A DNA stretch of 64,000 nucleotides from Trueperaceae bacterium (GTDB lineage Bacteria > Deinococcota > Deinococci > Deinococcales > Trueperaceae): positions 35,902 through 99,901 of the forward strand of contig PAMQ01000012.1 of the NCBI GenBank assembly GCA_002707365.1, given 5' to 3'. Below are positions 18,919-27,648 of the stretch, piece after piece. A program made the translations under genes and the position numbers. Under the pieces are notes generated by a model. That model made no database searches, was not told the DNA's origin, and was given only the letters and a program-made list of their open reading frames with translations. Each line of letters begins with the position of its first letter. Positions within the stretch are counted from its first letter, which is position 1.

Positions 18919-19557
18919 ATGAAGGTAGTATTGATCGATTACGGGGCTGGGAATTTGCACAGTGTTTCTAAGGCTCTAACGGCTGCTGGCCTGGAACCTA
19001 CAGTCACTTCTTCACCAACGGTTGCTACAACTGCTGATGCCTTGGTATTACCGGGGCAAGGTCATTTTCGACAAATCATGGATTCCTTTAATCTTTCAGG
19101 CTTTGAACCGGTAGTACGTAACCACCTAACGACTAACAAACCCTTCTTAGGAATCTGCGTTGGACTACAAATCCTTGTTGAGTCTTCAGAAGAAGCTCCT
19201 GGTCTTCCCGGCTTGGGGTTGCTTAAAGGAACTGTTAGGAGATTTAGGGGACAACAAATAACTGTGCCCCAAATGGGGTGGAACCAGGTATTTAAGCGAG
19301 GCAATCCCAGCCTTCTAGAAAATATTCCTGATGGTAGTTACGCTTACTTCGCGAATTCATATTTCGTTGATTTTAAGGACGATTCGGTACCAGGCGCAAC
19401 GACATCATATGGCGATTCGGTTTTCCTTAGTGTTTTAAGCGATGGTAATTTGCATGCTACCCAATTCCATCCAGAAAAGAGTCAGGACTTCGGTATTTCC
19501 GTATTGAAAAATTTTCGAAATACTATTGAAAGCTACGTCAACTCTAGGCCGTTTTAA
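18919..19557 (+). CDS. hisH: Imidazole glycerol phosphate synthase subunit HisH
   Basis: 212 residues, a class I glutamine amidotransferase. The triad is C80 (LGICVGLQ) and H184/E186 (FHPEKSQ), and the start MKVVLIDYGAGNLHSV is characteristic. It supplies ammonia to HisF, which is not in this window, nor are hisA or hisI. It starts 4 bases after hisB. Confidence 0.95.
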   Translation: MKVVLIDYGAGNLHSVSKALTAAGLEPTVTSSPTVATTADALVLPGQGHFRQIMDSFNLSGFEPVVRNHLTTNKPFLGICVGLQILVESSEEAPGLPGLGLLKGTVRRFRGQQITVPQMGWNQVFKRGNPSLLENIPDGSYAYFANSYFVDFKDDSVPGATTSYGDSVFLSVLSDGNLHATQFHPEKSQDFGISVLKNFRNTIESYVNSRPF

Positions 19558-19558
19558 T

Positions 19559-20227
19559 ATGAACCTCAAAGTAACTAGCTTGATATTAATTTTTGGGTAC
19601 TTCACTATCGGTCTAGCTGCTCCTGCGCGTTGGACCATACAAACCGTTGCATTACGAGATTACGAAGAAGCAACAGCCGTCGCCGAAAGCTTATCTACTC
19701 TCGGTTACCAGGCTTACACAGAATTTGCCATGAACAACGGTTCTCAGTACACCCGTGTAAGAATTGGTTGTTTTGAAACCCGAGATGGAGCTGAACGCAT
19801 GGCTACGCATCTCCGAGGCGCTGTCACAGCATCCGCTGTCCCTCAGCATCTATCTCCAGAAACTACCCTTCTGCATTGTACTGATTCCGAGGTCGGCTTT
19901 TTTAAGCCTAATAGTTGGTCAATAGTTTATGCAGGAAACACAGCAATAGTGTTTCAGGTGGAAATCTTTGACCATCGCGGTTTTGTAGAATACAACAACG
20001 GAACTTGGCATTTAAGGATGAAGTCCGAATACCAGGAGCTTCTCTCTTCTGAGCCGCTCGGGCCATTTTTCCAGAAACTTATTGAGGATAAACCTTTAGT
20101 CTTCGCCCACCTTTCGGAGGGAGTTTCCGCTGTCTGCCCGGGGTTATTGCTTTGGCATACGCAAAACACAGCAATAGTTGACGACGGGGACGCAATCGTC
20201 TCCTGCAGGATAACGCAGATACCATGA
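19559..20227 (+). CDS. SPOR-domain exported protein
   Basis: 222 residues from ATG 19559, one base after the hisH stop. A frame from 19526 would lie in hisH and spoil the signal peptide. Residues 1-20 form a signal peptide ending TIGLAA. A SPOR domain follows (about 22-90): WTIQTVALRDYEEATAVAESL...VRIGCFETRDGAERMATHL. SPOR domains bind denuded peptidoglycan glycan strands at division sites. The remaining 130 residues are unrecognised and contain two cysteines. Linkage to rapZ (ATGA overlap) fits a cell-wall role, which is inference. Confidence 0.82.
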   Translation: MNLKVTSLILIFGYFTIGLAAPARWTIQTVALRDYEEATAVAESLSTLGYQAYTEFAMNNGSQYTRVRIGCFETRDGAERMATHLRGAVTASAVPQHLSPETTLLHCTDSEVGFFKPNSWSIVYAGNTAIVFQVEIFDHRGFVEYNNGTWHLRMKSEYQELLSSEPLGPFFQKLIEDKPLVFAHLSEGVSAVCPGLLLWHTQNTAIVDDGDAIVSCRITQIP

Positions 20228-21078
20228 ACAGACTAATCCTAGTATCTGGGTTAAGCGGAGCGGGCAAGAGTACTACCTTAAATGCGCTCGAGGATATTGG
20301 GTTTTTTGCTGTCGACAACATCCCTCCCCCGCTATGGCCCGATTTAATCAGAACCTTGGAAGAGGCAAGAATCCAGAATCTGGCGATAGCTATCGATATA
20401 CGTTCCGAATTTTTTATAAATGGCTTAGCAAAAAACATAGAACCTTTACGCGAATCCTGCAACTCGGTGATAGTTATTTTCTTGGAAGCGGCATCCGACA
20501 CGTTAATTGCCCGCTTTAATCTGACTCGCCGAAACCATCCACTAAACGCAACCAGCTTATCTCGGGATCTAGATCGAGAGCGACTGGTCCTTGCCCCCAT
20601 TCGACTACTAGCAGACACAATACTGGATACTTCTAATTTGTCGGCTGCTGATTTGACCAAGCAGTTTCGTTCACAATTCACAAATGAAAGCCCTTTTACG
20701 CTCCGTTTGGTATCATTTGGCTATAAGTACGGTGTGCCCACGGATGCGGATATCTTAATGGATGTTAGGACTTTACCTAATCCTTATTATGAATCATCTT
20801 TAAGCCACCTACCTGGCACTCACACAGCTGTCCAGGAATACGTATTTGCTCGGGAGAGCTCGAATTTTTACGAACATTTACGGAACACGACCTTATCATT
20901 CGTTAAAAGAGCAGAACTTACAGGGAGAGCTGGTTATACGGTGGCAATCGGCTGTACAGGAGGCCGCCATCGGTCGGTCGCGGTAGTGGAAACAATGGGC
21001 AAAGATCTCTCGCCTGAAAGTGACCTACAAATCATCCACAGGGACTTGTGTAAACCCCAAAATGATCGGACCCCATGA
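20224..21078 (+). CDS. rapZ: RNase adapter protein RapZ (YvcJ)
   Basis: 284 residues, the typical length. An N-terminal P-loop GLSGAGKST (about 9-17) and AVDNIPPPLWP follow the family pattern, and the C-terminal domain has GCTGGRHRSV with the phosphosugar-binding-like loop. In E. coli RapZ senses glucosamine-6-phosphate and controls glmS mRNA; in Bacillus YvcJ is a nucleotide hydrolase. Adjacency to yvcK is the common bacterial arrangement. It overlaps both neighbours by four bases. Confidence 0.95.
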   Translation: MNRLILVSGLSGAGKSTTLNALEDIGFFAVDNIPPPLWPDLIRTLEEARIQNLAIAIDIRSEFFINGLAKNIEPLRESCNSVIVIFLEAASDTLIARFNLTRRNHPLNATSLSRDLDRERLVLAPIRLLADTILDTSNLSAADLTKQFRSQFTNESPFTLRLVSFGYKYGVPTDADILMDVRTLPNPYYESSLSHLPGTHTAVQEYVFARESSNFYEHLRNTTLSFVKRAELTGRAGYTVAIGCTGGRHRSVAVVETMGKDLSPESDLQIIHRDLCKPQNDRTP

Positions 21079-22415
21079 AAGATCGAAGCTACTTTGCTTA
21101 CCTTGCGTCAATGCGTTTATGGCTTACGCCGGGGATGTGCGTAAAACGGCACGTTCTCGTGGCAGCAATCGGAATCGTTGTGCTTCTTGCTGGCACCATA
21201 GCCGGAATCCTATGGATCTTCTCGGGTAACCGTCAAATATTGTCCGAACCCATTGAGGTAATTTTAGTGAGCAAACTTTGGGACGGTGCAGGTGGCTGGA
21301 CGGCTTTGTTAATAGGACTAATCGGCCTGGCGACTACAACACTGGCGATCGCTCGGCTCAACCGCTCTCTTTTATCAAATTGGATGCCGGACCCTTACGA
21401 CGCTGCAGTAGTTCTCCATAGGCGCCTTTCCCTTTCCCGAGGACCAAACATTGTAGCGTTTGGGGGTGGCACAGGACTTTCTAACCTTCTTCGAGGACTG
21501 CGGAACTATACATCGAACCTTACAGCCGTTGTAACAGTCAGCGACGATGGGGGCTCGTCAGGCCGCCTGCGTCAAGCATTCGATATTCCTGCACCAGGAG
21601 ACCTTACGGACTGCTTAGCGGCCCTTTCAGGCAATGAACAAGAGCTTGGTAGGTTACTTTCATATCGGTTTCAGCGAGGGAAGGAATTGCAAGGACATAC
21701 ATTCGGCAATCTATTGATCACGACGTTAACTGAGGTACGAGGAGATTTCGGCCAGGCTTTACGAACCTTAAACTCGCTACTGGATCTTCAGGGAGCAGTC
21801 TATCCGGCCTCTTCTGAACCAATTTCACTACTCGTCGAAAAGCCCAACTCTGAGCTAATATTGGGTGAAACTAGAGCGCGCAATCACCCTGGGCCAATAA
21901 AGACTGTTAGCCTTCGACCACATTCACCTAAAAGCTTACCTGAGGTCACATCTGCAATAACCTTGGCTAATTTGATAGTTCTAGGCCCTGGGAGTCTATT
22001 CACCAGCACTTTACCACCTCTATTAGTTCCCCAAATACGTGAAAGCCTTCATACTACTCAGGCAAAAATAGTCTATGTTCTCAATATTATGACGGAAGCC
22101 GGAGAAACTGATGGATTCGAGGCGTTCGACCATATAACGTCATTAAAAAACCACCTCGGTCGTTACCCAGATTTTGCTGTCATCAACAGCTCTGAGGTAG
22201 ATTTAGCCAGACAAGAGGCCTATTCCAATGAAGGTGCAACCGTAGTTAAGTTTAAGGCATCACCGTTTCGTTCGATTGGAATCGAAACCATTGTAGGAAA
22301 CCTACTGGGAGCCGGACCCCACGCGCAACACGATTCTACCGCCCTGGCTGAGGTTCTGTTCGACCTCGCACGCAGTTTACCTAATAAACCAGAGAAACCA
22401 ATTAAAAACAAATGA
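21075..22415 (+). CDS. yvcK: YvcK/CofD-like gluconeogenesis-morphogenesis factor with N-terminal membrane helices
   Basis: 446 residues, about 120 longer than Bacillus YvcK. The extra N-terminus carries two membrane helices (about 28-50 and 70-92). The CofD-like core starts near 128 with VAFGGGTGLSNLLRGLR and VVTVSDDGGSSGRLR, then FDIPAPGDLTDCLAAL and GHTFGNLLITTL. YvcK binds UDP-sugars and affects wall synthesis, and can compensate for MreB loss in Bacillus. The membrane form is seen in some other phyla. It overlaps rapZ and the next gene by ATGA junctions. Confidence 0.92.
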   Translation: MKDRSYFAYLASMRLWLTPGMCVKRHVLVAAIGIVVLLAGTIAGILWIFSGNRQILSEPIEVILVSKLWDGAGGWTALLIGLIGLATTTLAIARLNRSLLSNWMPDPYDAAVVLHRRLSLSRGPNIVAFGGGTGLSNLLRGLRNYTSNLTAVVTVSDDGGSSGRLRQAFDIPAPGDLTDCLAALSGNEQELGRLLSYRFQRGKELQGHTFGNLLITTLTEVRGDFGQALRTLNSLLDLQGAVYPASSEPISLLVEKPNSELILGETRARNHPGPIKTVSLRPHSPKSLPEVTSAITLANLIVLGPGSLFTSTLPPLLVPQIRESLHTTQAKIVYVLNIMTEAGETDGFEAFDHITSLKNHLGRYPDFAVINSSEVDLARQEAYSNEGATVVKFKASPFRSIGIETIVGNLLGAGPHAQHDSTALAEVLFDLARSLPNKPEKPIKNK

Positions 22416-23515
22416 CCTTCCCAATGCTCTTGGCGAGCCTGATTCTTCTTGGGGATCCTTTAGGGGATGCTAACGGAAACGGATCGCTGATTCCACCTAC
22501 CGCGGCAGCAATAGAGACCGTTGGCGGTTTCGATCTTGAACTGGTTAAGGTTTTTCCTGGTGAAACCCTTGGTTTCGAACTGCACCTGGCCTCACCACCC
22601 AACCAACTTGCTCTTATCGAGGTGTATCTCGACACGCAAAAGGGTGGTCTAAATGCGACTTTACCTGGGTCCGGCATGCGCTTACCGAAAAACACCGGTT
22701 GGGAACATGCTTTCCGAGTTACAACCGCAGGGGCTTCTAGCTATACCATTTCGAAACCTAATATGGTTTTAACTCCCGATCTTACTTATCACCAATTACC
22801 CTTGAACGTAGAGACTTCGGGTCGTGTACTAACGTTTAGAACAGACATTGCCCCTTCGGAAAACATAGAAGTTTTCGCGACTGTTGGCCTGCTGGACCAG
22901 TTCGGTCCGACGCCTTGGAAACCTCTAACCGCTGAACCTTCGCCCTGGTCCTTTTCTAGTAAATCCCAAACTATTCCTGTAATTGATCTTCTCGCTCCTA
23001 CTCTTAGAGCACAACAAACCGCTATCAACCGACAAGTATTTCCCAATCGCACGGCCCAATTTGGACTTTGGCCTTGGCTTGCTTTGATGATTACGGGTCT
23101 GATTTTGGCCTTTATCGGCATATTTTTCCGCTTATTTATACCTCACCTTGATAAATTAAACCCAGCGGAACAGGATTACCAGCCCACTGACAGTCAACCA
23201 AATGCAGATAGCACGCTTTTTCCAACAACAAGCCCTGACCTTTCCCATACCAACGACGAAACGACCGCTGGTTCTTCCTTCTTGGGATCCTATGAAACTG
23301 ACGGCGAGCAATCTGGGTTTTATAAGCAATCGTTTGTCAACAAACCAGAGGTTTCTCCTTCGGGGAATGGTGACCTTTCACTAGACCTACCGGATAATAA
23401 AATTGATTCCTCTCACAATCCGCCAGAATATTCGATAAAGCCCCGTGAAAAGCAACCGATCAACAATCCGACCAAAAAAAAGCAGGACTGCGAAAAGCCG
23501 AACGGCGTAGATTAG
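22412..23515 (+). CDS. Membrane protein with glucodextranase C-terminal (DOMON-like) domain
   Basis: 367 residues beginning at an ATGA overlap with yvcK. The N-terminus is a short signal-like segment (1-13), directly followed by LGDPLGDANGNGSLIPPT and GGFDLELVKVF. I recognise this as the start of the domain described as the SLH-like C-terminal binding module of glucodextranase (DPxGDxxGxG...P...GxFDLxxxxV). That beta-sandwich runs to about 190. One membrane helix (about 223-246, WPWLALMITGLILAFIGIFFRLF) and a charged, Ser/Pro-rich cytoplasmic tail follow. It probably binds glycans outside the cell. Family assignment is from motif memory, not a search. Confidence 0.7.
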   Translation: MTFPMLLASLILLGDPLGDANGNGSLIPPTAAAIETVGGFDLELVKVFPGETLGFELHLASPPNQLALIEVYLDTQKGGLNATLPGSGMRLPKNTGWEHAFRVTTAGASSYTISKPNMVLTPDLTYHQLPLNVETSGRVLTFRTDIAPSENIEVFATVGLLDQFGPTPWKPLTAEPSPWSFSSKSQTIPVIDLLAPTLRAQQTAINRQVFPNRTAQFGLWPWLALMITGLILAFIGIFFRLFIPHLDKLNPAEQDYQPTDSQPNADSTLFPTTSPDLSHTNDETTAGSSFLGSYETDGEQSGFYKQSFVNKPEVSPSGNGDLSLDLPDNKIDSSHNPPEYSIKPREKQPINNPTKKKQDCEKPNGVD

Positions 23516-23565
23516 GCTTCCAAGCCTATTAATGAGCCTTCAGGAAAATTAATAAGAACCGTCCA

Positions 23566-25071
23566 ATGCATTTATTTTCTACTGGAAACCTCCGATATAG
23601 CCTTGCCGCAAGCTTGTTAATGGCATCTGTGATGGGTATTGTTAGATTCTTTTTCGCTACACCAATACCACCAGATTTTCTTTATAGTCTACTTAGTAGA
23701 TTGTTGGGTATTCCTTTTATTTTTAACTTAATCCACAACCTGCCTTTTTCCCTCGATCGCTCCGCCAAGTACATCCTCTACGGCCTGGCGGTACTCATTT
23801 TCCTTTTATTTTTCTTTTTTATTGGCCTTTTCCAAAAAACCATGTGCCGATTTGTCGGTTATTTGGGAACTGCCATAATTTATGCGACTATTGCTATTTC
23901 CACGACAGGTCTTGTGCTACTGCCGCTCCAGGGATTAGGATTTTTCGGTTTGTCACCAAACAACCTCTATTTCCCAGTGCTCTCAAGTCATTTTTGGGCG
24001 GGTGCATTAGGTTTCATTTTCATCTTCCCTGCGTTTCTTTTTAAACCTAAAGCCTTTCGGCCAAACCGGCGACAGGCTATCCGTAAGTCCTCTTTAGGCC
24101 TTCTTGCATTTTTTGTTTCTGCATCCGGCTTGACGTTCCTACAGAAGATTTCTGCTGATAACACCCTCTCAGATGGTTTTCTTAAAGGGGTAAAGGGGCT
24201 TTCCGAAAGATTAACTCCCACAAAAGACCATTATCAGGTTTCGAAAAATATCTTCAATCCGTCGCTATCGAAGAATAGTTGGACCCTAAAAGTAATTGGA
24301 AGGGTCAAAAACTCTTTGGATCTAACTCTGGACGATCTTAAAGCTCTCCCTTCAGTGGAGCGACCCAGCGGTTTAATCTGTATTTCTAATCCGGTTGGCG
24401 GATCACTAATAGGAAACAGCCTTTGGACGGGGGTTAGATTGGCAACGATTCTCGAAATCGCAGAAGTGAAAAATGACGCTAACGAAGTAGTAGCTAGGGC
24501 CGCTGATAATTACAGCGATTCGTTTCCCTTGGACGCGGCTTTAAACCCCGGAACCATCCTGGCCTTTCTGCATAACGGCGACCCCTTGACGCGCAACCAT
24601 GGTTATCCCGTCCGGATCTTGATACCAGGAATTTACGGTATCAAGAACGTGAAATGGGTAAAATCTATCAACTTAGCCTCTACTGACTATCTTGGGTATT
24701 GGCAGACCAGGGGCTGGAGTGATGAGGCTGTTGTAGAAACAATGAGCCGGATCGATACAAAGACTGCTACGATATTACCCAACGGCCAAGCCGCGATAGG
24801 TGGAATTGCCTTCGCTGGCTTAAGAGGAATATCGAGCGTAGAAGTTTCTATAGGCAACGAAATATTTTGGCAAAAAGCGCACTTAGAATTCCCATCCGAT
24901 CCTTATTCTTGGACACGTTGGACCTACGCATGGGAAGCTGAATCAGGTCGTCACGCTGTCACAGTAAGGGCAACCGATGGTTCAGGTTTAATCCAAACAC
25001 CAACTCGGCGAAAACCTTTGCCCGACGGTGCTACTGGTCACCACTCATTAAGAATCATGGTTCCCAGTTAA
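23566..25071 (+). CDS. Membrane-anchored molybdopterin-dependent oxidoreductase (sulfite oxidase-like)
   Basis: 501 residues. About five membrane helices (15-165) precede an RRQAIRKSSLG twin-arginine-like motif and a further hydrophobic stretch (about 170-195). Then comes a periplasmic sulfite-oxidase-fold molybdopterin domain (about 235-385). The likely Mo-coordinating cysteine is near residue 272 in LICISNPVGG, followed by WTGVRLATIL and HGYPVRILIPG. A dimerisation-type beta domain ends the protein. Relatives oxidise or reduce small oxyanions and sulfoxides; the substrate is not visible. It starts 50 bases after the previous operon. No cytochrome gene is adjacent; the helices might pass electrons to the quinone pool. 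Confidence 0.85.
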   Translation: MHLFSTGNLRYSLAASLLMASVMGIVRFFFATPIPPDFLYSLLSRLLGIPFIFNLIHNLPFSLDRSAKYILYGLAVLIFLLFFFFIGLFQKTMCRFVGYLGTAIIYATIAISTTGLVLLPLQGLGFFGLSPNNLYFPVLSSHFWAGALGFIFIFPAFLFKPKAFRPNRRQAIRKSSLGLLAFFVSASGLTFLQKISADNTLSDGFLKGVKGLSERLTPTKDHYQVSKNIFNPSLSKNSWTLKVIGRVKNSLDLTLDDLKALPSVERPSGLICISNPVGGSLIGNSLWTGVRLATILEIAEVKNDANEVVARAADNYSDSFPLDAALNPGTILAFLHNGDPLTRNHGYPVRILIPGIYGIKNVKWVKSINLASTDYLGYWQTRGWSDEAVVETMSRIDTKTATILPNGQAAIGGIAFAGLRGISSVEVSIGNEIFWQKAHLEFPSDPYSWTRWTYAWEAESGRHAVTVRATDGSGLIQTPTRRKPLPDGATGHHSLRIMVPS

Positions 25072-25292
25072 TTGGCCTGATTCGATTGTTTATCAGAATC
25101 CACGACTGACGACATAAACCATATAGATTGACTCGATTAGGGGAAGCAAATTAAATTACACTTAACGCTTTAGCGCTATGCCAAAGGCAAGCCTGATCAA
25201 CATGCACACATTTTTCACCAAGCCTGCGCATTATGGCACCCTTTCCCCTTTACACATAGTACTCACACCAATCCCCTCAATCTTGTAGGTGT

Positions 25293-25325
25293 TTGTCCCG
25301 GTGTTGTGACTAATGCTAATATTAG
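25293..25325 (+). promoter_or_regulatory. Promoter with overlapping palindromic operator for the RHH-kinase pair
   Basis: TTGTCC (25293-25298), an 18-base spacer and TAATAT (25317-25322) form a plausible sigma-A promoter. The -10 box lies within a perfect palindrome CTAATATTAG (25316-25325), preceded one base earlier by another CTAAT (25310-25314). Such short repeats are typical ribbon-helix-helix operator half-sites, and an RHH gene starts 83 bases downstream, so autoregulation is likely but unproven. The rest of 25072-25408 holds no gene. Confidence 0.5.
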
Positions 25326-25408
25326 GTCAATTGCACAAGTTACATTCGATACGGGTCCCTATTTTGTCCAGAATAGCAACCGACATTTGTTCTAGGAGAA
25401 ATTTCTAT

Positions 25409-25624
25409 ATGCCGAAACGCGACAAAAGCAAACGACTTCAGGTGGTTATTACCGAAGAACAAGATTCCATGCTCACGAAAACTGCTTACCAATTATCCAA
25501 TCCCGAGCGCTTGGTCTCAAAGAGCGAGGTAGTCCGTCTAGGTATTGAAATGTTGAACCGAGCCGTTGAAACAGGAGACTTGGAACCTAACCTTGTCAAC
25601 ACTATCGACGAGGAAGCTTCTTAA
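25409..25624 (+). CDS. Small ribbon-helix-helix DNA-binding protein
   Basis: 71 residues from ATG 25409, which follows an AGGAG. The longer open frame from 25313 reads through the palindrome and is unlikely. The pattern is one strand, RLQVVITEEQDSML, then helix A, and SKSEVVRLGIEMLNRAVE as helix B, the usual RHH arrangement. A basic N-terminus and an acidic C-terminal tail flank it. It ends 14 bases before the kinase gene and is almost certainly cotranscribed. There is no toxin gene beside it, so it is not an obvious antitoxin. It could be a regulator phosphorylated by the kinase (inference). Confidence 0.78.
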   Translation: MPKRDKSKRLQVVITEEQDSMLTKTAYQLSNPERLVSKSEVVRLGIEMLNRAVETGDLEPNLVNTIDEEAS

Positions 25625-25638
25625 GTCCCGAAGGATAG

Positions 25639-27498
25639 ATGTTTAATCCAGGCGATCTCATCAACGATCGTTACGAAATTCTCGGTCTTCTTGGTAAGGG
25701 CGGGATGGCGCATGTCTTTCGAATACGTGACCAGGTATTAGAACGCGAAGCTGCCCTTAAGGTACTTAGGCCCCACCTAACAGAAGCTGACAGCGGTCGG
25801 TTTAGGCGTGAAATACGTGCCCTGGCTCAGTTAAACCATCCTGGAGTAGTAAGTATATTTGATTTAGGCCGATCTGACCTTGTGTTTTTTGTCATGGAAT
25901 TGGTTACTGGCGGCCCGATCACTGACCTCGGTCCTTTAGAAACCAATCCAGAAAAACTAGAGGGTCTGTTAACGGTGGCTATCCAGGTAGCCGATACGTT
26001 GGGATACGTACATCGCCTTGGAATGGTACACCGAGATTTAACTCCCCGAAACATACTTTTAACCGCCTCAGGACAACCGAAAGTGATGGATTTTGGATTG
26101 GTCCTACTGACCGAAACGAGTCAAAACCTAACGCGAACTGGCCTCACCCTAGGCACCCCCCACTACATGGCTCCTGAACAGGCTACAGGTACCGCCACTG
26201 GATTTCAGGCCGACCTATATGCCCTTGGGGCTGTTTTATACAAGATGATTACGGGAGTCACCCCATTCGACGCGGATAACGACCAAGCCGTTCTTTACCA
26301 CCACGTTTACACTGACTTAATACCCGCAATCGAAGTTAACCCAACCATCCCTTTGTCTCTTAGCCAACTAATTGCTAACTTACTAGAAAAATCCCCATCA
26401 GCCCGCCCTGGGTCTGCATATGTTGTTGCTGATGCACTTCGCGCTATCCGACGCCAATGTTTAACCGATTCAGCATCACTATATCTTGGTGGCCCATCAA
26501 GGCAAGCATATTTCCCCGATGGACCACCGGTCGGCATAGGCTTAGCTAAGCGTTGGTCAATTAAGTTAGATTCTGGTCCACAATGGCCCTCTGGTCTCGC
26601 TATAGGTAACGGTCATCTTTTAGTTGGCCAACGACTAGATAAATTGACTTCACTACGGCTGACTGACGGGGAACTACATTTATCGATTCCCACCTCTGAC
26701 GAAGTCTATCTTCCACCCCAACTCTATAATGGGAATCTATACATCCCACTTAGAGATGGTAGGTGCCAAACGCACTCCTGGCCTGACGGAAACTATATAG
26801 AAAAGTTTGAAGACAATACGTGTGGACTCCTACCATTGGGTGATCGGCTAATATTCGCTAAATCTGATGGCACAGTTAAGTGCTCTTTAAATACCGCTGA
26901 CACCCTATGGGAAACAGCGTTACCCTCTGTACCGCTAAATTCTCCAATCTTCCACGAAGGCTTTCTTTTCATAACGACTAGCAATGGGTGGTTACATTGT
27001 TTAAATCCCAATACCGGAATTGAGGTGTTCCGAGTGGAAGTCGGCCCAATGAAAGCTGGTCCTTTGGGTTACCGCGGAGTCATTCTTTTATCTGAAGCCA
27101 ATGGTGCTCTTCACGCATTCGATTTACACGCCCGTGAGACTCTCTGGAGTTATGACTTCGAGGGGGCTTTATGGTCATCTCCAGCAGCGTGGAATGGTTT
27201 AGTCTTTTCTGCTTCCTGGGGAAAGGACCTCCATTGTTTAAACCTAGCCACCGGGGAGGACGTATGGGAAACGACCTTACCTGGACCGGTTACGGCTACC
27301 CCAGTCCTATCGGGAGGGGTCCTGTATGTACCTACCGAAACGGGGCAGCTCCTTGGATTTGAGGCTCGAACTGGATCGCCACTTTTTTCAGAGCAAATAT
27401 CAGCCAACCCTATTCAATCAAGCCCATTGATCACATCGGGTCGGGTTTATGTGGCTTCTTTAGACGGTACCGTTTCATCGTTCGAACCGGTAATTTAG
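25639..27498 (+). CDS. Serine/threonine protein kinase fused to a PQQ-type beta-propeller
   Basis: 619 residues. The kinase domain (about 11-275) is complete: glycine loop GKGGMAHV (19-26), ATP lysine K41, catalytic HRDLTPRN (131-138), DFG (151-153), and GTPHYMAPEQATG in the activation region. From about 300 to 619 there are repeated PQQ/quinoprotein-like blades, with motifs such as GWLHCLNPNTGIEVF, KDLHCLNLATGEDVWE and GQLLGFEARTGSPLF. No membrane helix lies between them, so the propeller appears cytoplasmic, unlike PknB/PknD-type receptor kinases. The propeller may bind a ligand or a protein. It is the second gene of the RHH operon. Confidence 0.9.
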   Translation: MFNPGDLINDRYEILGLLGKGGMAHVFRIRDQVLEREAALKVLRPHLTEADSGRFRREIRALAQLNHPGVVSIFDLGRSDLVFFVMELVTGGPITDLGPLETNPEKLEGLLTVAIQVADTLGYVHRLGMVHRDLTPRNILLTASGQPKVMDFGLVLLTETSQNLTRTGLTLGTPHYMAPEQATGTATGFQADLYALGAVLYKMITGVTPFDADNDQAVLYHHVYTDLIPAIEVNPTIPLSLSQLIANLLEKSPSARPGSAYVVADALRAIRRQCLTDSASLYLGGPSRQAYFPDGPPVGIGLAKRWSIKLDSGPQWPSGLAIGNGHLLVGQRLDKLTSLRLTDGELHLSIPTSDEVYLPPQLYNGNLYIPLRDGRCQTHSWPDGNYIEKFEDNTCGLLPLGDRLIFAKSDGTVKCSLNTADTLWETALPSVPLNSPIFHEGFLFITTSNGWLHCLNPNTGIEVFRVEVGPMKAGPLGYRGVILLSEANGALHAFDLHARETLWSYDFEGALWSSPAAWNGLVFSASWGKDLHCLNLATGEDVWETTLPGPVTATPVLSGGVLYVPTETGQLLGFEARTGSPLFSEQISANPIQSSPLITSGRVYVASLDGTVSSFEPVI

Positions 27499-27648
27499 GG
27501 CAACTAACCGAACGACCATTTGCTAACTGTTTTTACGAGTATGTGATTTACCTGCTAAATCGGTCCTTGCAGTTTAATCAGGATAGCCCTATCAACTACA
27601 TTCAGTTCGTAGCGATTGCCATAATAATTCACCCGCATCCTATTTAAG

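Noticed and set aside
25409..25624. Antitoxin of a toxin-antitoxin pair
   Set aside because: The partner gene is a large kinase-propeller protein and no small toxin-like gene is adjacent.
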